DNA from: Candidatus Aminicenantota bacterium
Lineage (GTDB): Bacteria > Acidobacteriota > UBA6911 > RPQK01 > JAJDTT01
DNA length: 10,739 nucleotides
Reading direction: 5' to 3'
Assembly: GCA_026706325.1 (NCBI GenBank)
Contig: JAPOYZ010000548.1
Coordinates: 11,318-22,056 of the forward strand
Of the stretch, positions 1 to 7,054 are shown one piece after another. A model generated the notes under the pieces. It did no database searches and was not told where the DNA came from. It saw nothing but the letters and a program-made list of their open reading frames with translations. The position numbers and the translations under genes were made by a program. The first letter of the stretch is position 1. Every line of letters begins with the position of its first letter.

Positions 1-1
1 G

Positions 2-826
2 GTGATGACCGACCTCATCCAACGCATCCACCAGGTCCTGGAGCAGCGCGGGAAACAAAGGGGGCGGCCCATACTCCTGTCCATGAGAGTCCCCGACTCC
101 CCCGATCTGGCCCTCTCGGTGGGACTGGACGTTGAGGAATGGGTGGCCCGCGGCTGGGTAGACTTCCTGATCGCCGGTTTCGGTTCCCTCCCCTACTCCT
201 TTCCGGTGGAGGAATGGATCCGAATGGGCCGGAACCATGGCATCCCGGTGTACGGCGGCCTGAGTTGGAAGTTTGTCTTCGATCACGTGGAGGCGATCCG
301 GGGAGCCGCCTACCGGCTCTGGGACGAAGGGGTGGACGGCCTGCACGCCTTCAACTTCCTGGACCCGGCAAGATTTGACTCGCTCCATGAGATCGGTGAG
401 CCGGAGGTGCTGGCGGGTCTGGACAAGATGTACCAGATCGACCTGGACCGGAAGCGGGTCGGTTACATGAACGAGAGCCTCTGGCCGGGACAACTGCCCC
501 TCTCCTTCGCCACCCAGGCGGGACCCGCCAGATTCGACCTGAAGCTGAAGATCGCCGACCGGCCGGAACGGGCCACCAGGGTGCAAGTCGAAACGCGGTG
601 GGCCAACCCCGATGCGGACGCCCGCGTCACTTGGCGGGTCAACGGAGAGGGCCAACCTCTTGCGCGCGCAGCGGGCTCGGACCAGCCGGGCTGGTCCGGT
701 TGGGAGACCCGCGACCTGCGGTACGGCGAGAATTCATTCCTCGTGACGGTTCAGCCTCCTGACTCCGGAGACCCTTCCGAACTGCTGACGCTGGAGGAAT
801 TGAGAGTCTGGATCCGATATGGGTGA
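2..826 (+). CDS. GHL-like (family 10-like) glycoside hydrolase, C-terminal part; 5' end outside window
   Basis: The frame is open from the first bases, and the product matches only the second half of the complete protein encoded at 2438-4054 on the other strand, so this is the 3' part of a longer gene rather than a gene starting at the GTG at position 2. The shared core includes RGRPILLSMRVPDS here versus RGRPFLLAVRVPKS in the paralogue, then GLDVEEWVARGWVDF versus GFDLESWARGRLVDI. This fits the last strands of a TIM-barrel of the GHL10/DUF4015-like hydrolases. The last ~100 residues look like a beta-sandwich domain and end in LEELRVWIRYG, echoing LEKVEVHLNYS in the paralogue. The barrel motif that should carry the catalytic acid lies upstream of the window. 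The enzyme is probably exported, by analogy with the paralogue's Tat signal. Family placement is from recalled motifs; the substrate is unknown. Confidence 0.75.
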   Translation: MMTDLIQRIHQVLEQRGKQRGRPILLSMRVPDSPDLALSVGLDVEEWVARGWVDFLIAGFGSLPYSFPVEEWIRMGRNHGIPVYGGLSWKFVFDHVEAIRGAAYRLWDEGVDGLHAFNFLDPARFDSLHEIGEPEVLAGLDKMYQIDLDRKRVGYMNESLWPGQLPLSFATQAGPARFDLKLKIADRPERATRVQVETRWANPDADARVTWRVNGEGQPLARAAGSDQPGWSGWETRDLRYGENSFLVTVQPPDSGDPSELLTLEELRVWIRYG

Positions 827-1003
827 CGGAGCAAACCCGAAGGAGTCCAAGAAGATGTGGTGAGTAGCATCGCCAATTTTCCATCTGGGGAATGATGCCT
901 TCGCTACGACTCTTGGCGGCAAGCGGCTTGGGATCGTTAACTCATGCCACCAGCAACATTTCTGACGAAAAGTGGTGGTAGACTTCGTTTGGATACTTCG
1001 AAC

Positions 1004-1008
1004 AGGAG
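1004..1008 (+). promoter_or_regulatory. Shine-Dalgarno AGGAG for the DUF1902 antitoxin gene
   Basis: AGGAG lies 8 bases before the ATG at 1017 and decides the start. The GTG at 972 in the same frame has no such site and would add 15 residues that do not look like the family. An imperfect inverted repeat, ACGAAAAGT (965-973) against ACTTCGT (982-988), lies just upstream and could be an operator for autoregulation, but it carries a two-base bulge and is weak. Confidence 0.6.
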
Positions 1009-1016
1009 AGCAGGTG

Positions 1017-1268
1017 ATGAAGCGGGTCTTTAGAGTGCAAGCTGTTTGGGATGCCGAGGCAGAGGTCTTCTACTCCCGAAGCGATATAGAAGGCTTACAT
1101 ATCGAGGCAGCCGATCTAGAGGAGTTCGAAACCATCATGATGGACGTGGCACCTGAATTGATTTTCTCGAACCACTGGACTGCCCCAGAGATCGCTGAGC
1201 ATTCTTTCAAGGACCTCATCCCAGCAATTCTGTGGCAGCATCCAGATATGGGAAGGGCGACCGCATAG
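1017..1268 (+). CDS. DUF1902 family protein, HicB-like antitoxin
   Basis: An 83-residue protein. The pattern F.V.AVWD.EA.V....SDI.GLHIEA..LEEFE..M.D.APELI is the signature I know from DUF1902, a short relative of the HicB antitoxin fold (partial RNase H-like). The expected role is to bind and block the HicA toxin encoded immediately downstream. The protein ends in a DLIPAILWQ segment typical of the family and shows no separate ribbon-helix-helix or HTH DNA-binding domain, so autoregulation would need another mechanism or the complex itself. The order is antitoxin first, the reverse of the classical hicA-hicB arrangement. The stop TAG is one base from the toxin start, so the two are surely cotranscribed and probably translationally coupled. 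The pair sits between two convergent hydrolase paralogues. Confidence 0.8.
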   Translation: MKRVFRVQAVWDAEAEVFYSRSDIEGLHIEAADLEEFETIMMDVAPELIFSNHWTAPEIAEHSFKDLIPAILWQHPDMGRATA

Positions 1269-1269
1269 T

Positions 1270-1467
1270 TTGCCTGGCAGTCTCTACGATTCCGTAACCA
1301 GAGAAATATCAAGACAGGGATTCGCGTACTGGAAGAACGCAAAGGGTTCCCACGAAAAATGGAAACGTCTGAAAAACGGCAAAATTCTGGTGATTCCTCG
1401 AAACTTGAAGAGCCGCCACACGGCAAACGCCATCCTCAAAGCTGCCGGAAGCGCGAAGAAAGTCTGA
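1270..1467 (+). CDS. hicA: HicA family toxin (mRNA interferase), TTG start
   Basis: A 65-residue basic protein with the HicA/YcfA dsRBD-like layout: an N-terminal helix, G-F-A-Y, then the signature GSHEKW with the catalytic histidine at residue 28, then a beta-hairpin (GKILVIPRN) and a C-terminal helix (TANAILKAAGSAKK). Known members cut mRNA in a ribosome-independent way and are held inactive by the partner antitoxin. Length is normal for the family. No ATG or GTG is available in frame before the first conserved residues. The TTG at 1270 is one base after the antitoxin stop, with a purine-rich GGAAGGG about 13 bases upstream, which favours coupled translation and low toxin output. All key residues appear present, so it is probably functional. 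Confidence 0.8.
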   Translation: MPGSLYDSVTREISRQGFAYWKNAKGSHEKWKRLKNGKILVIPRNLKSRHTANAILKAAGSAKKV

Positions 1468-1565
1468 CTCCGAAAATCCGCTGAGAAAACCTGGGTGCTG
1501 AATCCAACGGGAGTTTGGGTGAGACGCCCGCGTTTCCGTTGTCTGTCACAACTGGACGGCACCTG

Positions 1566-2441
1566 TCATAGGCAGGTCCGGTCTTCGGACCGGAGATCTT
1601 CCACCGGCGTGCCGCTGTGGAACACGCCACGCATCGCCCGGGGTCGCCATTCCTTCGACGCGTCGTAAAAGGGCGCCTCGGTATCGATGGTCGATATCAG
1701 GACTCCGGCTCGGTGGAGCGGCAGCCGTCCGGCGATCAGACCGTCCGGCTGCACAACGAAGCTTGAGCCGCTGCTGTGGCGGCGGGTTGTATTGTTGACA
1801 CTGATCCACATGTAGTTGCTGGCGGCGTAAGTCTGCATGGTGGCGAGCACCAGCACCTTCCAGACGTCGTGGTATTTCAGCTTGTGCTCCCGCGACATTC
1901 CACCGTTGTGGTATGAGTGGAACATCAACTGGACCTCCCGCCGCTTGTATTCCCGGTAAAGCTCCGGATAACGGAAGTCGTGACAGATCTGGAGGCCGCA
2001 ACGGACTCCGCCGACTTCAAAAACCACGAACCGGTTTCCCGGGCTGTAATGGCTCAGATCATCCTTGACCTCGGTCCTGGAGCCGGTGCAAAACCGTTTG
2101 TCGTAACGGTCAACGACCGTTCCCTGGGGATCGATGAGGTAGAGGCTGTTGTGAGGCCGATGACCGCCGCTCAGGCGATGGTTCGACCCCAGGATCACCC
2201 ACAGACCCAGTTCCCGGGCCAGTTCAGTCACCTCCCGGGCCGAACGCTGGAGCAGGTCCCAGTCATAACCCTCGAGAGACGGCAGGTCGACACCGGCATA
2301 GCCGCCGAGGCAGCATTCGGAGAAATGGGCCAGGTCGGCTCCCTTGTCGCGGGCCGCCTTCATCTGTCTTTTCACATAGCCCAGGTTGCGTCTGATGTCG
2401 CTGGTGATGGGGAATTGGCAGGTCGCTATTTTGATTTTCAT
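1566..2441 (-). CDS. Carbon-nitrogen hydrolase (nitrilase superfamily)
   Basis: A 291-residue cytoplasmic enzyme without a signal peptide, of normal length for the nitrilase superfamily. It begins MKIKIATCQFPIT, the usual first strand. The Glu-Lys-Cys triad is readable: E42 in FSECCLGGY, K115 in YDKRFCTG, and C153 in LQICHDFRYPELYRE. Later motifs (ASNYMWISVNNT, SSFVVQPDG) also fit. The family hydrolyses amides, carbamoyl compounds or nitriles through a cysteine thioester; the sequence does not tell which substrate is used here. Its ATG overlaps the TGA of the upstream Tat-exported hydrolase gene by four bases (ATGA at 2438-2441), so the two genes are cotranscribed with coupled translation. 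This suggests it works on a product released by the exported enzyme or on the same compound class. Beta-ureidopropionase-like or aliphatic amidase roles are possible. Confidence 0.88.
   Translation of the reverse strand: MKIKIATCQFPITSDIRRNLGYVKRQMKAARDKGADLAHFSECCLGGYAGVDLPSLEGYDWDLLQRSAREVTELARELGLWVILGSNHRLSGGHRPHNSLYLIDPQGTVVDRYDKRFCTGSRTEVKDDLSHYSPGNRFVVFEVGGVRCGLQICHDFRYPELYREYKRREVQLMFHSYHNGGMSREHKLKYHDVWKVLVLATMQTYAASNYMWISVNNTTRRHSSGSSFVVQPDGLIAGRLPLHRAGVLISTIDTEAPFYDASKEWRPRAMRGVFHSGTPVEDLRSEDRTCL
1577..1594 (+). terminator. UUCG-tetraloop hairpin between convergent genes (possible terminator element)
   Basis: TCCGGTC-TTCG-GACCGGA forms a perfect 7-bp stem with a UUCG loop closed by C-G, an unusually stable RNA hairpin when read on the + strand. 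It lies 110 bases after the hicA stop and inside the last codons of the convergent nitrilase-fold gene. There is no following run of T, so it is not a textbook intrinsic terminator. It may instead slow polymerase or protect the 3' end of the toxin-antitoxin transcript. Confidence 0.35.
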
Positions 2442-4054
2442 GAATAGTTGAGGTGGACCTCCACCTTCTCCAGATTGACCTCCTCGCCTGCCCCTTCATT
2501 CGAAAGAGCCAACTCGGTGGTGTTTAGGCCGACCCTGCATCTGCCGGGATCCAGTCCGTATTCGATCCTGAGCAGCCTCTGGTCCGGATCGACGCGTTGT
2601 CGTGCCCCCTTCCCCGAATTGGGTTGGGGACGGGGCGAGAAAATCTGGTGATCCTTCCAGTCGGAGTCCCTGAGGACCGCAGTCAATTCGCCGCCGTTGA
2701 AGCGGGCCCGGACCATGGTCTCCGGTCCGGCGCCGAAAAGCACGATCCGGAGCTTGAGCGAGTCGACGCGATCCGCCGCGGCCGCCACGGGCTCTTCAAT
2801 CCTGAGATCCAGGCGGACCGGTTGTCGTCCCTCCTTCAAGCGGAGCGGCAAGCGGGCATCGGCGTTCCGGCTGAAGAACCCCTCCGCCCAGGGAAAGGCG
2901 CCGCGCCGGTCCAGGGCGAAGATCTTGTCCCGCAGGTGCATGCTCTCCAGACTTCCCAATTCCCGATACCCCTGGTCGTGGGAGTCGGGACCCGGATTGA
3001 TGCCCATTTCAAGACAAGTTTTTCGCGTCGCGTTGCTCCAGTTCCAGGTGACCACGCTGTCGGCGCCCTGGCGCCACCAGTTGCTGTACACCCCCCGCAG
3101 GAACTCGATGGGTTGCCACTGGTAGGCGTCCGAAGCGTGGTGGTCGTCCCAGCAGGGCTGGACCTTGATGTCCCGGCCCTTCGCAATGGCCAGGAAGGAG
3201 GCCATGTCCACCTCCAAGGAGCGGGTGCCGATGGTGAAGATGTCCACCAGTCGGCCCCGAGCCCACGATTCAAGGTCGAAGCCGTCCTCCTTGGCGCCTT
3301 CGACGCTCTTGGGCACTCTCACCGCCAGGAGAAAGGGACGGCCGCGTTTTTTCGCGACACCCAGGAGCATGAGCCGGACCCGGCGGACGAAGTCGGTGAC
3401 CCGCCCCCGCAGCTCCCATTGCCGTCCGGGGGGCAGAATGGGCGTGTGCCGGGCAAAGTCGATCTGAAGGCCGTCGAAGTCGTAATTCTCCGCCAGATAG
3501 CGCAAATTCCTGAGCTTGAATTCCTGCAGTCCCGGGGCCGCCAGATTCCACATGCCGTGGGGCCACCAGGTGGGAATCACCCAGTCAGGGTTCTCCGTCT
3601 TGAGCCGGAAGGTCCTGCCGTCCAGTTCCACCTCGCTGATCCGGTGGTTGAAGAAGGCCTCCAGCCCCCGGCTGCGGGTACCGTCCACCAGCGCCCTCAG
3701 AGGGTCGGTCCCTGCGGCGGCCAGGGCATCGTAACGCGCTTGGACGTCCGCCGGGAATCCCTGGTTGGGATAGACGGCCAGGGCGGCCATATCCCACCAG
3801 ATGGCGTCGATCTGGGTCTCCAGCTCGTCCAGGTAGGAGAACCGGTAGCGGAGCCAGGAGGCGAAATCGCCCCCAAATGGGGTCGCTCCGTGGCCGTCGC
3901 CGTAGGCGTCCTGCATCATGACGATCCGGCGCCTCCTGTGGACCGCCTTGAGGTGTTCGCGGGACAACGTCACCGGAGACTCGGCGAGAGCCGGGATCCC
4001 GGGCGCCAGAAGAAATCCCGCCACGGCCCTTTTCAGAAAATTCCGGCGCTTCAT
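2438..4054 (-). CDS. Tat-exported GHL-like (family 10-like) glycoside hydrolase
   Basis: A 538-residue protein. The N-terminus KRRNFLK followed by a short hydrophobic stretch and an ALA site (about residue 24) is a twin-arginine signal, so it should be exported folded. The body looks like a TIM-barrel of the GHL10/DUF4015-like hydrolases: IDAIWWDMAAL near residues 82-92, GLEAFFNHR near 130-138, and YDFDGLQIDFAR at 191-202, the D-G-x-x-x-D strand motif in which D199 is the likely acidic active-site residue. A beta-sandwich-like domain follows from about residue 400 to the end. The protein is a paralogue of the partial gene at the left edge. It is the first gene of a - strand pair with the nitrilase-fold enzyme (4-bp overlap). 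No convincing Shine-Dalgarno precedes the ATG; the bases just before it read GATTCCCC. Function as a glycosidase is inferred from the fold pattern; the substrate is unknown. Confidence 0.78.
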   Translation of the reverse strand: MKRRNFLKRAVAGFLLAPGIPALAESPVTLSREHLKAVHRRRRIVMMQDAYGDGHGATPFGGDFASWLRYRFSYLDELETQIDAIWWDMAALAVYPNQGFPADVQARYDALAAAGTDPLRALVDGTRSRGLEAFFNHRISEVELDGRTFRLKTENPDWVIPTWWPHGMWNLAAPGLQEFKLRNLRYLAENYDFDGLQIDFARHTPILPPGRQWELRGRVTDFVRRVRLMLLGVAKKRGRPFLLAVRVPKSVEGAKEDGFDLESWARGRLVDIFTIGTRSLEVDMASFLAIAKGRDIKVQPCWDDHHASDAYQWQPIEFLRGVYSNWWRQGADSVVTWNWSNATRKTCLEMGINPGPDSHDQGYRELGSLESMHLRDKIFALDRRGAFPWAEGFFSRNADARLPLRLKEGRQPVRLDLRIEEPVAAAADRVDSLKLRIVLFGAGPETMVRARFNGGELTAVLRDSDWKDHQIFSPRPQPNSGKGARQRVDPDQRLLRIEYGLDPGRCRVGLNTTELALSNEGAGEEVNLEKVEVHLNYS

Positions 4055-4171
4055 GGGGAATCAGGACGAATTTCGGGCATGTTTGAAACGGGCACAGGCT
4101 ACCACATCCGGGGCGGCCATACTCCATTCGTCACAACTGCAATATTCTCAACAATTTGACGTCCTCTATAC

Positions 4172-4199
4172 TTGATTCTGACGCCAAACGCCGGATAAT
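4172..4199 (+). promoter_or_regulatory. Candidate promoter of the CehA-like gene, giving a leaderless mRNA
   Basis: TTGATT (4172-4177) and GATAAT (4194-4199) are separated by 16 bases. The hexamers match the sigma-70 consensus at 4 and 5 of 6 positions. A start about 7 bases after the -10 box falls on the ATG at 4207, and no Shine-Dalgarno is present, so the message would be leaderless. An overlapping alternative is TTCTCA (4145-4150), 16 bases, TATACT (4167-4172), which would give a leader of about 28 bases. The region is the divergent spacer to the Tat hydrolase gene. Confidence 0.35.
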
Positions 4200-4206
4200 T
4201 GGCGGC

Positions 4207-6732
4207 ATGTCTACAAAATCCTCGGTACTGTCGCGTCTTCCCCGAATCCCGCTGCTCTTCGTTGCCGGCATGGCCGCTTGGTTGGCAGCCATTCTGGTCG
4301 CCCAGAAAGGAGGAGCCGAAGCCGTCGAGATCGGACGACACAATACGGATCTTCTGCCGGCCGGCAAGGAAGCGGACGGCATCATCGGGGACTTCGTGCT
4401 CCGCAATAAACGCATCCATGCCCTCATTGGGGGAAACCTGCCCGCGCGCCGGGCCAACATGATGCATGACCGGTACGAAATTATTCCGGGGACCCTGTTC
4501 GATCTGGATCTGACAGGCGCCGGCAACGACCAGATCACCTCGTTCCGGCCCGGACACCTGTCGGGTCCCGTCAGCTACGTCCGGATTGTGAGCGACGGCA
4601 GCGACGGCGCGGCTGAGATCGAAACCGTCCGCACCGCGGCCAGTGGGGACGGCCTCTATCAGCGCCACGTCTACCGGTTGGAGCCGGAGTGGCAGCATGT
4701 CGAGATCCTCTCCACGTTTCACAACGCATCCGGCGAAGCCCGGAAGATCCAGCCGCAACCGGTCTGGAAATCCCCCCCGGCCTACGAGCGTCTTGCCCAG
4801 TTTTCTCAAACCTGGGAAGCCGGCGCCATTCGAGTCGCCGACAGCATCGATCCGTTCGACAAACGTTCATACGCCTGGGCGCCCCTGGCAAGGGAGGGAC
4901 TGTCCGGATTGGACGCAGAGGTCGAGTTGGCGCCTGGGGAAAAGAGAAACTTCGGGATTGCGCTCGCGGTGGCGGACAGCCCTCTGGCCGCCTACGGCCA
5001 AGTGGCGTCCGTCTTGAATCCTACCGGGACCGTGACGGGGAGCGCAGTGGACCAGGGCGGGAACTCGGCCGTTCGATCCTCCCTGCTGTTCAATGTCGGT
5101 GGGACCGATCTCCCCCTCTATCCGAATGCGGAGGGACGATATTCATTCCCGCTCCCGGCGGGAGATTATTCGATCCGTTTCACCGACCTGGGCCGGCCCG
5201 ATCAGGAATTGAAGCTCCAGGTTTCGGCGGGGAAAAGCGTCAATTTGGACTTGGCTCCCCCGGCGGCTTCAGCCGTCCGGTTCCGGATCCGGGACTCCCT
5301 GGGCAATCCGTCCCCGGCCAAGGTCCAGTTTCTGGGCGTCGATGGGACCGAAACGCCCAACTTCGGCACGAACTATCGGGCCCACGGCTGCGATCACCAG
5401 TACCACACCCACGACGGAGCGTTTACCCAGCAGGTTCCTGCGGGCGACTACCTGATCCGGATCACGCGGGGACCCGAATTCAACCTGGTGGAACGCCGGG
5501 TGGCCGTCCCCGAGGGGGAGACCGTGGCGGTGGAGGCCACTCTCGAACGATCCGTGGACACCACCGGCTGGATCAGCACCGACTACCATGCCCACTCCTC
5601 ACCCAGCGGCGACAACCACTGCAGCACATACGACCGGATCATCAACTTCGCCGCCGAGCAACTGGAGTTCATCCCGACCACGGAACACAATCGCATCTAC
5701 GACTGGCAGCCCTACATCGACGAATTGGGTCTGTCCGATCTGCTGCGAACCGTGCCCGGCATCGAACTCACGGGGCAGGGCCAGCACCTCAACTCCTTCC
5801 CCCTCAAGTACTCGCCGCTGACCCAGGACGGCGGTGCTCCGGTCTGGCAGTATGACCCCCGCCTCAACGCCATCGTCCTCCGAAACATTTTCGGAGGCGG
5901 ACCCGACCGCTGGGTCCAGGCCAATCACCCGACCGTGGGTTACGTCTTCAACGACCGGGACCGAGACGGTCGGGGCGATGGAGGATTCGTCGGTTTCGAA
6001 GAGCTCATCGACGCGGCCGAGGTCTGGAGCGCCGAGATCCTGAACCCCAACCCGACCTATCCGGTGCAGAACCGGCGCGGCACCGCCCAACGGGAGAACC
6101 GGACTTTCGGCTGGCTCCAGATGCTGAACCAGGGACGCCACATGTGGTGTGTCGCCGTGAGCGACGCCCACCGGGTCTTCGGCGGAAGCGGCGTGGGTGG
6201 TTGGAGGACCTACGTCACCAGCTCGACCGACGATGCGGGGAAGATCGATCCGGCGGAAGTCATCGCCAACTCCAAGGCGGGACGGATGATGATCACCAAC
6301 GGGCCGTTCCTGCACGTCGAGACCGGGGATGGGCTGCCCATCGGGTCCAGCGTGATCTCAGAGGGATCGGTGGTCCTGAAGGTCAAGGTCCAAACCCCCA
6401 ACTGGCTGGATATCGACCGGGTCCAAGTCCTGGTCAACAGCCGCCAGGATCCACGGTACAACTACACGCGTAATTCTCACCCCGGGATGTTCCGGAATGG
6501 AATCGTGAACTTCGACGAAGAGATCCAGGTGGAACTGGAACGGGACACCCACCTGATCGTAGTGGCCACGGGCGAGAACTCCACCCTGGAGAAGGGCTGG
6601 GGCCGGAGCCCCGAGTCGAAGATGCATCCGGTGGCGTTTACGAATCCGATCTACGTGGATACGGACGGGCAGGGATTTCAGGCCAATGGGGATACTCTGG
6701 ATCATCCGATGTTGGTTGCCGGCGGCCGGTGA
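4207..6732 (+). CDS. CehA/McbA-type PHP-domain metallohydrolase, exported
   Basis: An 841-residue protein starting at the ATG at 4207, which places a short basic stretch directly before the hydrophobic segment IPLLFVAGMAAWLAAILVA. That segment is a signal peptide or anchor with a possible cut after GGAEA. Residues ~35-260 form a beta-rich N-terminal region. Next comes a carboxypeptidase-regulatory-like segment (GRYSFPLPAGDYSI and a second PAGDYLIRI repeat). The PHP-type metal site follows: DYHAHSS with H461 and H463, TTEHN with E493 and H494, GIEL with E520, NHP with H574, and SDAH with H655. The tail NPIYVDTDGQGFQANGD is a signature of CehA/McbA-like proteins. CehA and McbA hydrolyse carbaryl, but most relatives have unknown substrates; a phosphoesterase, carbamate or ester hydrolase role are all possible. 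It is divergent from the Tat hydrolase. The loop after NHP carries D583-x-D585-x-D587-G, resembling a calcium-binding loop. Confidence 0.88.
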   Translation: MSTKSSVLSRLPRIPLLFVAGMAAWLAAILVAQKGGAEAVEIGRHNTDLLPAGKEADGIIGDFVLRNKRIHALIGGNLPARRANMMHDRYEIIPGTLFDLDLTGAGNDQITSFRPGHLSGPVSYVRIVSDGSDGAAEIETVRTAASGDGLYQRHVYRLEPEWQHVEILSTFHNASGEARKIQPQPVWKSPPAYERLAQFSQTWEAGAIRVADSIDPFDKRSYAWAPLAREGLSGLDAEVELAPGEKRNFGIALAVADSPLAAYGQVASVLNPTGTVTGSAVDQGGNSAVRSSLLFNVGGTDLPLYPNAEGRYSFPLPAGDYSIRFTDLGRPDQELKLQVSAGKSVNLDLAPPAASAVRFRIRDSLGNPSPAKVQFLGVDGTETPNFGTNYRAHGCDHQYHTHDGAFTQQVPAGDYLIRITRGPEFNLVERRVAVPEGETVAVEATLERSVDTTGWISTDYHAHSSPSGDNHCSTYDRIINFAAEQLEFIPTTEHNRIYDWQPYIDELGLSDLLRTVPGIELTGQGQHLNSFPLKYSPLTQDGGAPVWQYDPRLNAIVLRNIFGGGPDRWVQANHPTVGYVFNDRDRDGRGDGGFVGFEELIDAAEVWSAEILNPNPTYPVQNRRGTAQRENRTFGWLQMLNQGRHMWCVAVSDAHRVFGGSGVGGWRTYVTSSTDDAGKIDPAEVIANSKAGRMMITNGPFLHVETGDGLPIGSSVISEGSVVLKVKVQTPNWLDIDRVQVLVNSRQDPRYNYTRNSHPGMFRNGIVNFDEEIQVELERDTHLIVVATGENSTLEKGWGRSPESKMHPVAFTNPIYVDTDGQGFQANGDTLDHPMLVAGGR

Positions 6733-6742
6733 TCAAGAGCAA

Positions 6743-6762
6743 CATGGGAGATGGGTCTCATG
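6743..6762 (+). terminator. Weak hairpin after the CehA-like gene
   Basis: CATG and AGA (6743-6746, 6749-6751) pair with TCTCATG (6756-6762) around a TGGG loop, with two unpaired G at 6747-6748. It begins 10 bases after the stop codon. There is no T-run, so a terminator role is only suggested by position. Confidence 0.2.
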
Positions 6763-6786
6763 GCGTCACATAGTGGATTCGGCCTC

Positions 6787-7020
6787 TCAACGTTCGATAG
6801 CGTAGCGCAATACCTCTGAAATACCATCATGATCCACGTGTTTGTCGCCCACGGGAAAGCACCCGCAAGACCCAGTGCTTAAACACAATTCGTAATCGTG
6901 TCCGGTGGAAATCAGTCCAAGGTCAAACATCCAGTACATCGTGCCGCACAAGTCTTTGCCGTTTCGGAAGCTGTCGGGACCATCGTGCGACACGGGCCGG
7001 ATGTTAGCACATCCACGCAC
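6787..7020 (-). CDS. Hypothetical small cysteine-containing protein (uncertain)
   Basis: A 77-codon open frame on the - strand, the only substantial frame in the 322 bases between the CehA-like gene and the membrane-protein gene. I do not recognise it. The product has five cysteines (residues 4, 25, 46, 52, 54), including SCGC, and the stretch GTMYWMFDLGLISTGHDYEL looks protein-like rather than random. Codon use is unremarkable. No Shine-Dalgarno precedes the ATG at 7020; inner ATGs at residues 28 and 31 are alternatives. It would be divergent from the gene at 7055, with a 16-base palindrome (6999-7014) over its first codons. It could be a remnant of a larger gene or a chance frame. Confidence 0.35.
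   Translation of the reverse strand: MRGCANIRPVSHDGPDSFRNGKDLCGTMYWMFDLGLISTGHDYELCLSTGSCGCFPVGDKHVDHDGISEVLRYAIER
6999..7014. promoter_or_regulatory. Operator-like palindrome GGATGT-TAGC-ACATCC
   Basis: A perfect 6-bp inverted repeat around a 4-base centre, located 40 bases before the membrane-protein ATG at 7055 and at the 5' end of the small - strand frame. Size and position fit a binding site for a dimeric repressor controlling a divergent region. No regulator gene is seen next to it. Confidence 0.3.
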
Positions 7021-7054
7021 GAGGCATAGTTTTGGACCTAAAGGGTAGATCTAT

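Noticed and set aside
2597..4159. 520-codon + strand open frame opposite the Tat hydrolase gene
   Set aside because: It is antisense to a clear coding sequence in GC-rich DNA, has a Pro/Gly/Arg/Val-rich product without domains and crosses the Tat signal region; a shadow frame.
4689..5855. 388-codon + strand frame inside the CehA-like gene
   Set aside because: Out-of-frame overlap with strongly conserved PHP coding sequence; low-complexity Arg/Pro/Gly product.
5599..6315. 238-codon - strand frame opposite the PHP domain
   Set aside because: Antisense shadow with no recognisable motifs, over the metal-site codons of the real gene.
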